From NCBI RefSeq assembly GCF_000375365.1, contig NZ_AQXB01000005.1, positions 174,707 through 238,706 of the forward strand: DNA of 64,000 bases, given 5' to 3'. The position numbers and the translations under genes are program-made. Positions within the stretch are counted from its first letter, which is position 1; every line of letters starts with the position of its first letter. The notes below the pieces were generated by a model. The model saw only the letters and a program-made list of their open reading frames with translations, was not told the origin of the DNA and did no database searches. Positions 52,718 through 61,931 of this stretch are shown piece by piece. Origin of the DNA: Corynebacterium mastitidis DSM 44356. Lineage in GTDB: Bacteria > Actinomycetota > Actinomycetes > Mycobacteriales > Mycobacteriaceae.

Positions 52718-52902
52718 CCGCACTCACGGTCCGAGCAGGGCGAGGGGTTTCACCCCCTCTCACCTGCCTAAACTACCTCTCGCCCACCCCAAGGCCCCTC
52801 CCGGGGAGGCGTCGTCACGCTCTAGCCCGGCACCGCCCCGCCGCTTCCGTTACCGTGGGTGGAGACGACTCTGCCCCCTACCCCCAGGACGAGGAATCGC
52901 CC

Positions 52903-54999
52903 GTGCCCCATTCCCCCGCGCACTCTCCGCTGAATCGCCCGGTGTTTTTCACCTCCGCCACCCTCATCCTCGCCTTCGTGGTGTGGGCGTGGCTGGCGCC
53001 GGGGCAGGCGGAGACCACGATCTTCGGGGCGATGGACTGGGTATCCACCAACCTGGGCTGGTATTACATCCTCACCGCCGGGATCGTGGTGGCCTTCGTG
53101 CTGGTGGTGGCGCTCTCGCGGATCGGCAACACCAAGCTCGGGCCGGATCACTCCACGCCGCGATTTCACGTGTTCACCTGGGCCGCCATGCTCTTTGCCG
53201 CCGGCATCGGGGTGGACCTGATGTTCTTTGGTGTCTCGGGGCCCGCCACCAACTACCTCACCCCGCCGGACGTGGCGCCGCTGTCCGAGGAGGCCGCCCG
53301 CATGGCCACCATCTGGACGATGTTCCACTACGGCGTGCCTGGCTGGGCGCTGTACGCCCTGATGGGCATGGCCTTCGGGCTCTTCGCCTACCGCTATCAC
53401 CTGCCGCTTTCGGTGCGCTCGGCGCTGGCCCCGATCTTCGGGCGGCGCATTCACGGGGCGGTGGGCCACGGCGTGGAGGTGGCGGCCACGCTGGGCACGG
53501 TGTTCGGCGTGGCCACCTCCCTAGGGATCGGGGTGGTGTTTCTCAACTACGGGCTGAACTTCCTGTTCGGCCTGCCCACGGGCACCTCGGTGCAGGTGGC
53601 GCTCATCATCCTGTCCGTGGGGATTACCATCGTCTCCACCGTCTCCGGGGTGGACAAGGGCATCCGGCGGCTCTCCGAGCTGAACGTGGTGCTGGCGGTG
53701 GGGCTCATGGCCTGGGTGCTGCTCTCCGGGCGCACCAGCCACCTGCTGGACGCCCTGGTGCAAAACGTCGGGGACTTCCTCAGCTCCTTTCCCTCGATGA
53801 TGCTCAACACCTTCGCCTACACCTCCGGCACGGAGGCCTACCCGGCGGATCAGTGGCTGGCGGACTGGACGCTGTTTTTCTGGGCGTGGTGGATCGCCTG
53901 GGCGCCCTTCGTGGGCCTGTTTCTGGCCCGCATCTCGCGGGGGCGCACCCTACGCGAGTTCATCCTGGGTGTGCTGATTATTCCCTTTGGCTTCATCCTG
54001 CTGTGGGTGTCCGTTTTTGGCAACGCCGCCCTGGACGCCTTCGGCTCCGATCCCGGCCTGGCGCAACGGATCATGGACGCCCCGGAGTCCGGATTCTTCG
54101 AGGTGCTACAGCAGTACCCCGGGGCCACCGTGACCATTGGCCTGGCGGTGCTCACCGGGCTGCTGTTTTACGTCACGTCCGCGGACTCCGGCTCCCTGGT
54201 CATGGCGACCATGACGTCCCAGGCCCCGGACAAGGCGGACAATGCAGGCGCCAGCGGCCCCACCGAGCAGGACGGCCCGCCCTGGCTGCGCATAGTGTGG
54301 GCGGTGATGACGGGTCTGCTCACCCTGGTCATGCTGTTCATCGGCGGGGTGTACACGCTCCAGGCCGCCACGGTGCTCATCGGGCTGCCCTTCTCCCTGG
54401 TGCTCTACCTGCTGATGTTCTCTCTGTGGAAGGTGCTGCGCGGAGAGCGCTACTCCGCGCAGGCCCGCCGCCACGCCCTCGCGGGCGCGCAGCACACCTC
54501 GGAGCCGCGCGGCTCCTGGAAGCAGCGGCTCACGCGGAAGATGGCCTTCCCCACCGCCGAGCAAACCGCGCGATTCATCGAGGACACCGCGCAGCCCGCC
54601 CTGGAGGCGGTGGGCGCGGAGCTAGAAGGCCTGGGCGTGGAGGTGCACTATCACCGGGGCACCCACCCGGAGTACCCCATCCCCTACGCGGACCTGGTGG
54701 TGTGCTTCCCGGACCAGGATGACTTCAAGTACCAGGCGTATCCGGTGGCCCACGCGGTGCCCAACTTTGCCGCTAACCTGGCCGTGGTGCGCGACGTCTA
54801 CTTCCGCGTGGAGGTCTTCTCCGCCACGGGCTCGCGCGGGCACAGCATCATGGGCTACACGCGCGATCAGGTGATCGCTGACGTCCTGGATGCCTACGAG
54901 GCCCACCTGAACTACATGACGCTCACCGGCGACGCCGGCGCCCCCACCGGGGAGGTTCACGCCGCCGCGCCGCAGAAATGGGAGGATAACCATGACTAA
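52903..54999 (+). CDS. betT: BCCT-family choline transporter, BetT-like
   Basis: The 698-residue BCCT carrier has the signature DWTLFFWAWWIAWAPFVGLF, FLARISRGRTLREFILGVLI, and a long hydrophilic C-terminus (about 170 residues, with a ferredoxin-like block RFIEDTAQPALEAVGAEL) as in BetT of E. coli and Pseudomonas, which senses osmotic state. The operon context (betB and betA directly downstream, 8 nt overlap) assigns choline as the likely substrate. GTG start chosen with GAGGA 8 nt upstream; the open frame extends further 5-prime. Confidence 0.9.
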   Translation: MPHSPAHSPLNRPVFFTSATLILAFVVWAWLAPGQAETTIFGAMDWVSTNLGWYYILTAGIVVAFVLVVALSRIGNTKLGPDHSTPRFHVFTWAAMLFAAGIGVDLMFFGVSGPATNYLTPPDVAPLSEEAARMATIWTMFHYGVPGWALYALMGMAFGLFAYRYHLPLSVRSALAPIFGRRIHGAVGHGVEVAATLGTVFGVATSLGIGVVFLNYGLNFLFGLPTGTSVQVALIILSVGITIVSTVSGVDKGIRRLSELNVVLAVGLMAWVLLSGRTSHLLDALVQNVGDFLSSFPSMMLNTFAYTSGTEAYPADQWLADWTLFFWAWWIAWAPFVGLFLARISRGRTLREFILGVLIIPFGFILLWVSVFGNAALDAFGSDPGLAQRIMDAPESGFFEVLQQYPGATVTIGLAVLTGLLFYVTSADSGSLVMATMTSQAPDKADNAGASGPTEQDGPPWLRIVWAVMTGLLTLVMLFIGGVYTLQAATVLIGLPFSLVLYLLMFSLWKVLRGERYSAQARRHALAGAQHTSEPRGSWKQRLTRKMAFPTAEQTARFIEDTAQPALEAVGAELEGLGVEVHYHRGTHPEYPIPYADLVVCFPDQDDFKYQAYPVAHAVPNFAANLAVVRDVYFRVEVFSATGSRGHSIMGYTRDQVIADVLDAYEAHLNYMTLTGDAGAPTGEVHAAAPQKWEDNHD

Positions 55000-56467
55000 G
55001 ACCCTGTACATCGACGGCGAGTGGACGGGGGCCGCCAACAACGCCACCCGCACCATCGTCTGCCCCGCCGACGGCTCCGAGGTGGGCACGGTCTCCGAGG
55101 GCAGCCGGGAGGACGCCGAGCGCGCCATCGCCGCCGCCCGCGCGGCCTTCGACGCCGGGGAGTGGTCCGCGCGCCCGGCCGCCGAGCGCGGCGACCTGCT
55201 GCTGAAGGTGGCCGAGGAGATCACCCGGCGGCGCGACGAGTTCGCCCGCGCCGAGGCCCTGGACACCGGCAAGCGCCTGGTGGAGGCCGAGATCGACATG
55301 GACGACATCGCCTCCTGCTTCCGCTACTTTGGCAAGATCGCCGACCACCACCCCGGCCGCCTGGTGGACGCGGGGAACGATGCCGTGATCTCCCGCGTCG
55401 TCTACGAGCCGGTGGGCGTGTGCGGCATGATTACCCCGTGGAACTTCCCGCTGCTCCAGGCCGCGTGGAAGGTGGCCCCCGCGCTGGCCGCGGGCAACAC
55501 CTTCGTGCTCAAGCCCTCGGAGCTCACGCCGCACACCGCGATCCTGCTCATGGACGTCCTGGACGGGCTCGGCCTGCCCGCCGGGGTGGCCAACCTGGTG
55601 CTCGGCGCGGGCGCCGAGGTCGGCGCGCCGCTCTCCGAGCACCCGGACGTGGACATGGTCTCCTTTACCGGCGGCCTGGTCACCGGGCGGGCCATCGCGG
55701 CCGCCGCCGCGCCCACGGTGAAGAAGGTGGCTCTAGAGCTGGGCGGCAAGAACCCCAACATCGTCTTCGCGGACGCGGACTTCGACGCCGCCCTGGACAA
55801 CGCCCTCAACGCCGGGTTCGTGGACTCCGGCCTGGTGTGCTCGGCGGGCACCCGGCTCATCGTGCAGGAGTCCATCGCGGAGCGCTTCGTGGACGCCCTG
55901 GTGGAGCGCGCAGGGAACATCGTGATGGGCGGCCCCTTCGACCAGCAGGCCCACACCGGCCCGCTGATCTCCCGGGAGCACCGGGACAAGGTCACCGACT
56001 ACGTCCGGCGCGGCGTGGAGGCCGGGGCCCGGCTGCGCGTGGGAGGCGACTGGGGCGGCCCGGAGCATGAGGCCGGGTACTTCTACTCCCCCACGGTGCT
56101 GGATCACTGCGATAAGGACAACCCCGCCGTGATCGAGGAGGGCTTTGGCCCCGTCATCACCGTGGAGACCTTTAGCACCGAGGCCGAGGCCATCGCACTG
56201 GCCAATCACACCCGCTACGGCCTGGCCGGGGCCGTGTGGACCTCCGATGCCGGGGTAGCCAACCGCGTCTCCCGCGCCCTGCACCACGGCACGGTGTGGA
56301 TCAACGACTACCACCCCTACCTGCCGCAGGCGGAGTGGGGCGGCTTCGGAGAGTCCGGCACTGGCCGCGAACTCGGCCCCAGCGGCCTAGACGAGTACCG
56401 CGAGGCCAAGCACATCTACCAGAACACCGAGCCCGCCGTCACCGGCTGGTTCCCCGTGAAGGAGTGA
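54992..56467 (+). CDS. betB: Betaine aldehyde dehydrogenase
   Basis: The 491-residue NAD(P)-dependent aldehyde dehydrogenase has GMITPWNFPLLQAAWKVAPA, NTFVLKPSELTP, FTGGLVTGRAIA, the general-base Glu in ALELGGKNPNIVF, and the catalytic Cys in GLVCSAGTRLIV. It oxidises betaine aldehyde to glycine betaine. The stop/start overlap with betT and the betA gene 5 nt downstream make this one operon for making the osmoprotectant from choline. The C-terminal block WINDYHPYLPQAEWGGFGES is as in BetB. Confidence 0.93.
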   Translation: MTKTLYIDGEWTGAANNATRTIVCPADGSEVGTVSEGSREDAERAIAAARAAFDAGEWSARPAAERGDLLLKVAEEITRRRDEFARAEALDTGKRLVEAEIDMDDIASCFRYFGKIADHHPGRLVDAGNDAVISRVVYEPVGVCGMITPWNFPLLQAAWKVAPALAAGNTFVLKPSELTPHTAILLMDVLDGLGLPAGVANLVLGAGAEVGAPLSEHPDVDMVSFTGGLVTGRAIAAAAAPTVKKVALELGGKNPNIVFADADFDAALDNALNAGFVDSGLVCSAGTRLIVQESIAERFVDALVERAGNIVMGGPFDQQAHTGPLISREHRDKVTDYVRRGVEAGARLRVGGDWGGPEHEAGYFYSPTVLDHCDKDNPAVIEEGFGPVITVETFSTEAEAIALANHTRYGLAGAVWTSDAGVANRVSRALHHGTVWINDYHPYLPQAEWGGFGESGTGRELGPSGLDEYREAKHIYQNTEPAVTGWFPVKE

Positions 56468-56472
56468 TTGAT

Positions 56473-58044
56473 ATGTCCGATAAGACCTATGACTACATCG
56501 TGGTGGGCGGCGGCTCCGCCGGAGCAGCGCTGGCCTCCCGGCTCAGCGAGGACCCCACCGTGACGGTGGCGCTGCTAGAGGCCGGGCCCACGGACGTCGA
56601 TAAGGCCGAGGTGCTGGACCTCCAGCGCTGGCCGGAGCTGCTGGAATCCGGCTTTGACTGGGATTATCCCATCGAGCCGCAGGACAACGGTAACTCCTTC
56701 ATGCGGCACGCTCGCGCCAAGGTACTCGGCGGCTGCTCCTCCCATAACTCCTGCATCGCCTTCCACCCGCCCGCCGAGGACATGGACCTCTGGGAGGAGC
56801 TGGGCGCCACCGGCTGGAACGCCGAGACCATCCTGCCGCTCATCACGCGCCTGGAAAACAACGCGCGCGGCGGGAACAACCACGGCACCGAAGGCCCGGT
56901 GCACCTCATGGATGTGCCGCCCACCGACCCCGTGGGCGTGGCCCTGCTGGAGGCCTGCGCGCAGGCGGGCATCCCCACCGCCACCTTCAACGAGGGAGAG
57001 ACGGTGGTCAACGGCGCCGGGTTCTTCCAGATCAACCGCAAGGCCGACGGCACCCGATCCTCCTCCTCCGTCTCCTACCTCCACCCCGTGATGGAAGAAC
57101 GCGAGAACCTGCGCGTGCTCACGGATCACTGGGTCTCCCGCGTGCTGTTTGAGGATTCCGATTCCGGGGTGCCGCGCGCGGTGGGCGTGGAATACTGCGA
57201 CAACCCCCACAACCGACGCCGCGCGCTGCGCGCCCGCCGCGAGGTGATCCTGAGCGCGGGGGCCATCGACACGCCCAAGCTGCTCATGATCTCCGGGATC
57301 GGCCCCGCCGAGCACCTGCGCGAGGTGGGCATCGACGTGCTGGTGGACTCCCCCGGCGTGGGCTCCGGCTTGCAGGACCACCCCGAGGCCGTGATCTCCT
57401 GGGAGGCCGCCGAGCCCATGACCAGGGACGCCACCCAGTGGTGGGAGATCGGGATCTTCACCCCCATCGACGGCGACGACCTCCCGCTGCCCGACCTCAT
57501 GATGCACTACGGCTCCGTGCCCTTTGACATGCACACCGCGCGCCACGGCTACCCCAGCGCGGACGAGTCCTTTGCCCTCACGCCCAACATCACCCACGCG
57601 CGCTCGCGCGGCACCGTGCGGCTGGGCTCCCGCGACTACCGCGACAAGCCCAAGGTGGACCCCCGGTACTTCACCGACCCCGAGGGCTACGACATGCACA
57701 TCGCCGTGGAGGGGATCAAGAAGGCCCGCGAGATCGTCTCCCAGCCCGCGATGGCGCGCTACGTAAAGCGCGAGCTGTTCCCTGGAGCGGACGTGCGGAC
57801 GGACGAGGAGATCGCTCAGTACGTGGCCAAGACCCACAACACCGTGTACCACCCGGCGGGCTCCTGCCGCATGGGCGCCGCGGACGACGCCGAGGCACCG
57901 CTCGATCCCGAGCTGCGGGTCAAGGGCGTGGAGGGGCTGCGCGTGTGCGACGCCTCCGCCATGCCGCAGCTGACCGCCGTGAACCCCAACATCACCGTCA
58001 TGCTCATGGGCGAGCGGGCGGCGGACCTGATTCGGGGCGCGTAG
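56473..58044 (+). CDS. betA: GMC-family choline dehydrogenase
   Basis: The 523-residue flavoprotein has the FAD dinucleotide motif YIVVGGGSAGAALASRL, the GMC signatures ARAKVLGGCSSHNSCIAF and LSAGAIDTPKLLMISGIGP, and the C-terminal block YHPAGSCRMGA with DASAMPQLTAVNPNIT, holding the active-site His/Asn. It oxidises choline to betaine aldehyde, and possibly further. It closes the bet operon; hairpins follow. No BetI-type repressor is seen nearby. Confidence 0.92.
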   Translation: MSDKTYDYIVVGGGSAGAALASRLSEDPTVTVALLEAGPTDVDKAEVLDLQRWPELLESGFDWDYPIEPQDNGNSFMRHARAKVLGGCSSHNSCIAFHPPAEDMDLWEELGATGWNAETILPLITRLENNARGGNNHGTEGPVHLMDVPPTDPVGVALLEACAQAGIPTATFNEGETVVNGAGFFQINRKADGTRSSSSVSYLHPVMEERENLRVLTDHWVSRVLFEDSDSGVPRAVGVEYCDNPHNRRRALRARREVILSAGAIDTPKLLMISGIGPAEHLREVGIDVLVDSPGVGSGLQDHPEAVISWEAAEPMTRDATQWWEIGIFTPIDGDDLPLPDLMMHYGSVPFDMHTARHGYPSADESFALTPNITHARSRGTVRLGSRDYRDKPKVDPRYFTDPEGYDMHIAVEGIKKAREIVSQPAMARYVKRELFPGADVRTDEEIAQYVAKTHNTVYHPAGSCRMGAADDAEAPLDPELRVKGVEGLRVCDASAMPQLTAVNPNITVMLMGERAADLIRGA

Positions 58045-58068
58045 GCGTCTTCCGGGGGCTGCTGATTA

Positions 58069-58104
58069 CCGGGGTGGTCCGCAGGAACAAGCGGCCCACC
58101 CCGG
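58069..58104 (+). terminator. Hairpin after betA
   Basis: CCGGGGTGGTCCGC / GCGGCCCACCCCGG with one mismatch forms a stable stem 25 nt after the betA stop. No T-tract follows, so it is a possible terminator. Confidence 0.55.
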
Positions 58105-58148
58105 GATTCAGGCTGCGGAACGTCCCGTCGGACTCGCCTTGACCTCGG

Positions 58149-58188
58149 CCCCGTCCTTCCCGCTGCGCTCCTGGGCGGGAAGGCGGGG
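58149..58188. terminator. Second hairpin downstream of betA
   Basis: CCCCGTCCTTCCCGC / GCGGGAAGGCGGGG forms a near-perfect stem with an 11 nt loop and no T-tract. It may be a terminator or a repeat element. Confidence 0.45.
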
Positions 58189-58588
58189 CTCCCGGCGGGC
58201 TCATGGTCGCAGCACCTCACCCACCACTTTTGGACGAACGGCAGCGGGGCGATAGCTTCGCCCGAACCACACAGCCCCACCGCTCTATTCTCAGCTCGTA
58301 GCGCGATTGCGGATCCTTCTAGGAGCTCAGGGACTACGCCTACGCCGTGCGCAGAGAAACAGCGAGCGGCGCTATTGGAGCATGCACTTCATATGCCGCA
58401 TCTCCGCCACTCCCCTCTGGTAACCTACGTTTGCATAGCAAGCAGCCGACCGGCCGAACCTTCCGCCCGCCTCGCGGAGAATGTGGCCTAGTACTCCTGG
58501 GAAAACATGGGTTCCGACACCTCTACGTGGGCTGTCCGAGCACCACAAATTCCGGGTAAAGCACTAGTCGTAGAAGCAAGGTGGAATT
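58189..58588. other. Gene-poor stretch, no supported gene
   Basis: Roughly 400 bp between the second hairpin and the small membrane-protein gene. Only short open frames with no recognisable sequence are present. GC falls toward the right end. No promoter, tRNA or repeat could be assigned. Confidence 0.4.
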
Positions 58589-58856
58589 GTGACTGAACGT
58601 CCAAAAGATTATGTCAAAGAGGGAAACCAAAGTGCTCCCTGGCTATGGCTCGGCGTGGTCATAAGCATCCTGCTGGCTTTTGGTAACCTGATCGATTTCC
58701 CCCACGAACCCAGAGCGTCTCTGGACGCTTTGCTCATTGCCGCCGGGATTGGGCTGCGGGCGACCCCTGTGGTGCCAGTATCAGGACAAGCAAGCCCTCG
58801 AAGAGGCTACCCGTGCGCGCGAGGAAAAAACGACTGCGAGACATCCTCGGCCCTGA
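58589..58856 (+). pseudogene. Small two-TM membrane protein gene with probable frameshift
   Basis: GTG with AAGGTGGA upstream opens a protein with one clear helix (APWLWLGVVISILLAFGN) and a second weaker one (DALLIAAGIGL). In this frame the chain runs to 58951 with a low-quality tail (VVPVSGQASPRRGYPC...). Shifting the frame by one base in the GACCCCTG run near 58764 gives instead a coherent charged tail (WCQYQDKQALEEATRAREEK) ending at 58856. This is read as a one-base indel in a C-run. I recognise no family. The gene has lower GC than the core. Confidence 0.5.
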
Positions 58857-58977
58857 AGATGCAAACATTGCACGCGATATGGGCGAGATCCCCAACCCCA
58901 AGCCACACCCGCGCAGGTGGGAGCGAGTGGGGCCAGTGGTGGCAGGATTAATCTTCCTAGGATTTATTATCGGATAA
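58813..58977 (+). CDS. Small membrane protein, 54 residues, unknown
   Basis: A GTG-initiated frame overlaps the end of the preceding small gene. It reads RARKKRLRDILGPEDANIAR, then GEIPNPKPHPRRWERV and ends with one transmembrane helix (GPVVAGLIFLGFIIG). The basic cytosolic N-terminus and the single C-terminal helix look like a real tail-anchored peptide. The start is uncertain and no ribosome binding site was identified. It may be translationally linked to the upstream gene. No family recognised. Confidence 0.45.
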   Translation: MRARKKRLRDILGPEDANIARDMGEIPNPKPHPRRWERVGPVVAGLIFLGFIIG

Positions 58978-59698
58978 GTGCTTCTCAACTGCACGGGGCC
59001 CGTAGTTCATAACAGCCTGCGGGGCTGACCTACTTCTCCCCAAATAACACAAAAGGCATCACCAGCACGCGCCCCCACGATGTTCATCAGGGCGCCGCCG
59101 AGGTGGGCACCGCAAAGACCCCTATGGTCATGAAGGAACGCTACCCAATTAGTAAATTTTCCACACAGCCATTTGCTTATTAGTATTTCGACACAGAGTT
59201 AATTGATCCCATTCCTCACAGTGCGTGGGAAAATTTCACGGAACAATTAGAAACAATCACACAAGGAGTATCCGGACTGGTAGTACCGTCCCCAGCAGCT
59301 TCAGCGCAAGTCAAGCTGCGGTGGATCCTTTAAAGGATCAGCGTTTGTCGATAACAGACTTGAAAATCTCGGGGCGGCATCACGGAGCCGGGGTCCCGCT
59401 AGAGTATCTCACACCCCCGGTACGGGGCTTTCTGGTAGCGGGGATGAACCTGACTGAAAACTGTCGACGATGGCGCTACCCCGGACAGTGGACGCAGGTG
59501 CTGTTTCTGCGTCGGCATGTAGCTCGGCAAGCATTCTCGGGAAACCATGCACCATCCGATGGGACGCGGTCGGCGAGACCGTGGGCCAACGAGAAGCGAC
59601 GGCAGGTTCTGAATCTCATTCAGGCGTCGCTTGAGGGTAAGCGCCAACGAGAGCACCTTTTCGCCATCCGGGGGTAGATGCGTAGTCAAGGAGCTCTC
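58978..59698. mobile_element. Degenerate region with possible transposase C-terminal remnant
   Basis: About 720 bp without an intact gene. Near 59078-59160 the plus strand reads STRPHDVHQGAAEVGTAK and then KERYP, similar to the C-terminal VHHG-x-AE block of IS3-family integrases, ending soon after. A 150-residue plus-strand frame at 59225-59677 has no recognisable content and is not called. The stretch appears to be decayed mobile DNA next to the IS3 element. Confidence 0.4.
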
Positions 59699-60970
59699 GG
59701 GACTGGTGAAGGTTTGGTTGACAGTTTTCCTTCTGATTTTCAGGCCGCGATTGGTGCGGCTGGCTCTATGATGGCTTCGTACTGGATGGGCGTCAATTTC
59801 CCTAATGCTCGTTGGTGTCTTTTCCCGTGATAGGTCCGTTCGATCCAGTGGGTGATCGCGGCTGAGAGTTCACGGCGGCTTGTCCAGGATTTACGGTCAA
59901 CAACGTTGTTTTGCACGAGGGCGAAGAAGGATTCCATGGCTGCGTTATCCCCACACGCCCCGACCCTGCCCATCAAGCCTTTAGCCTTATAGCGTTTTAA
60001 CACACGCAAGAATTTCATACAACGAAAATTGCGAGCCTCTATCGGAGTGGATGATCACATCACGAGGATGTCCGCGTTTGCGCATCACATCGTCCAACGC
60101 CGCCACCGCGAGGCCTGATTTCATCCGTGAGCTAGTTGCATAACCCACGATTTTACGTGAGCACAGATCTTTGATCGCACACAAGTACAGTTTCCCCTTC
60201 CCACGTCCAATGCTCAGTAATATCCGTGACCCACGCAGTATTCGGGGTATCAGCGTGAAAATGCCGCTGGAGCAGGTCATCATGAACCGGTGGTCCAGCG
60301 TTCCTACCACGCCTTTCCGCCTAGAAATAACCGAGAAAATCCCGGCCTTCGAACACAACCACCACACCCGCCGCTGCGAGATCACAATGCCTTGACCATG
60401 AAGCTCATCAGCAATAAACCGGTAACCAAATTCCGGATCGTTGCTATGAATCTGGCGGATCTTGTCAATGAGCTTGTGCTCTTGGAGCTGTCGATCCGAG
60501 ACCGGCTTAGCCCGCCATTTATAGAACGCTTGGCGAGAAAACTTCAATACCCGAGCCGCGACCGTCAAGGTTGCCTTCCCCTGAGCGATCAATTTTTTCC
60601 ACGATCGGGTAGGTCTTTTTGGGTCAACCACTTCCTGGGAAAGATAAGCGGCAGCAGCGCGTAAGACTTCGTTTTCCATTTCCAGCTCACGGATCCGCTT
60701 GAGCGCTGCACTCATCTCCTTAAGCCACCACCGGATCACTCGACGAGCTCATCCCGTGATCTTTCAACCGGGCCTGCGTGGTCCATTTTTGTGACGAAGA
60801 CCGCGAGATCCCCAGATCGGCACACACTTGCCGACGGCTCATCCCTGATTCAACCAGTGCGACCGCTTCCAGCCTTGAACTGCCCGCTATACAACTTTGG
60901 CATGTCAACATCCTTTCGTGCTCCACAACCAGGAAGCAACCCTGACATCAACCAAACCCCCACCAGTCCC
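59699..60970 (-). mobile_element. IS3-family insertion sequence, inactivated
   Basis: The element is about 1.27 kb. Its ends are imperfect inverted repeats: GGGACTGGTGAAGGTTTGGT on the left and the complement of GGGACTGGTGGGGGTTTGGT on the right. If only TGG...CCA is counted, the ends are 59704 and 60965. It encodes an IS3-type OrfA/OrfB on the minus strand, with the OrfA start 43-67 nt inside the right end. No clear target duplication was found. It abuts an ISL3-family remnant at its right end, so it probably inserted into that element. Confidence 0.82.
59740..60903 (-). pseudogene. IS3-family transposase OrfAB, several frameshifts
   Basis: The pieces fit one IS3 transposase. They are MPKLYSGQFK, an HTH part (EAVALVESGMSRRQVCADLG), a leucine-zipper part (KRIRELEMENEVLRAAAAYL), the OrfB N-part (KFSRQAFYKWRAKP, FGYRFIADELHGQG), and the rve core. 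The DDE residues lie in WVTDITEHW (out of frame), IIHSDRGSQF and NAAMESFFA, followed by THWIERTYHGKRHQRALGKL. At least four indels break it: after QFK, after the HTH (stop at 60720), around the first Asp (two compensating shifts), and after SDRGSQF. It cannot make active transposase. Confidence 0.85.
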
Positions 60971-61800
60971 TCAGAGTCGATGAGCACGTGAGGCGGCATA
61001 CCCACCTTGGTGACACGTACGTCACTGTAGTGATTGATCTGACCCCGGTCCACGACAAGACGGGGCCCCGCGGCTAGTTGCGATGATTCCGGTCCGTTCC
61101 AAGCAAGTGTTTTAAGTCCTGGCTTGAACAGCAGTCCCTGTCCTTTCGTGAGGGGGTCGAGATCGTGGCGATGGACGGGTTTATCGGGTTCAAGACCGCT
61201 GCGGCTGAAGCCGTCCCGGACGCGGTCACGGTCATGGACCCTTTCCATGTCGTCAAGCTTGCAGGTGATGCTTTGGATGTGACCCGTCAGCGGGTCCAGC
61301 AAGAGATTCATGGGCATCGAGGCCACAAGCATGATCCGCTCTACCAAGCCCGCAGGCTGCTGCATACCGGCTTGGATCTGCTCCGGCCACGACAGACTGA
61401 ACGTCTCGAGGACCTGTTCACCACCGATGATCACGTCAGCGTCGAGGTGACTTAGAACGTCGACCAGCAGCTCGTGTCGGCATACTGGAACAGCGACAAG
61501 AACCCCGGGAAAGCCACCGTGGTAAAGGTCATCGATTCGCTGGCCCACAGGCCCCAAGAACCTGCCCGAGCTCGCCAAAATCGGCCGGACCCTCAACAAA
61601 CGCCGCGCTGACATCCCGGCGTTCTTTGATCAACCACACACCAGCAACGACCCTACCGAAGCAATCAATGGACGTCTCAAGCACCTCCGCGGGACCGCTC
61701 TCGGATTCCGAAACCTAGCCAATTACATCCGCCGAACACTACTCGAAGCCGGCAGCTTCAAACCCCAACTACACCCCAGATTGTGAAGAGCCTGATTCTC
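60971..61800 (+). pseudogene. ISL3-family transposase remnant, N-terminus missing
   Basis: The plus strand holds DEHVRRHTHLGDTYVTVVID, RSKQVF | KSWLEQQSLSFREGVEIV, AMDGFIGFKTAAAEAVPDAV, VMDPFHVVKLAGDALDV and a C-part LPELAKIGRTLNKRRADIPA then NDPTEAINGRLKHLRG, ending at a TGA at 61786. These are the catalytic Asp blocks and late Glu block of ISL3-family transposases. At least three frameshifts and a stop (at 61455) break it. The N-terminal zinc-finger part is absent where the IS3 element begins. AAGAGCC...CTCTT at the end may be the terminal repeat. Confidence 0.85.
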
Positions 61801-61931
61801 TTGACAGTACCCCCGCGGTACACTTCCCACTGTGCAACCCGTTACAGTTGCTAGTTTTTGCGTATTTGAATACAGACACCCTGGGTCCCACATCCTCTCC
61901 ATTCGCTTCTCCCGCATCGAAAGGTGAAACA

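Noticed and set aside
52739..52763. Terminator after the lipoate ligase gene
   Set aside because: The stem GAGGGG/CCCCCTC is short with no T-tract; too weak to list as a feature.
58347..58559. 70-residue open frame upstream of the small membrane-protein gene
   Set aside because: Composition and lack of a start signal suggest chance; no similarity recognised.
59225..59677. 150-residue plus-strand open frame left of the IS3 element
   Set aside because: No recognisable motif, no good ribosome binding site, and it lies in decayed mobile DNA; the opposite strand frame of similar length is equally unconvincing.
60720..60760. Programmed -1 frameshift in the IS3 transposase
   Set aside because: The change is to the +1 frame, lies inside OrfA, and lacks a slippery heptamer; later indels show plain decay.
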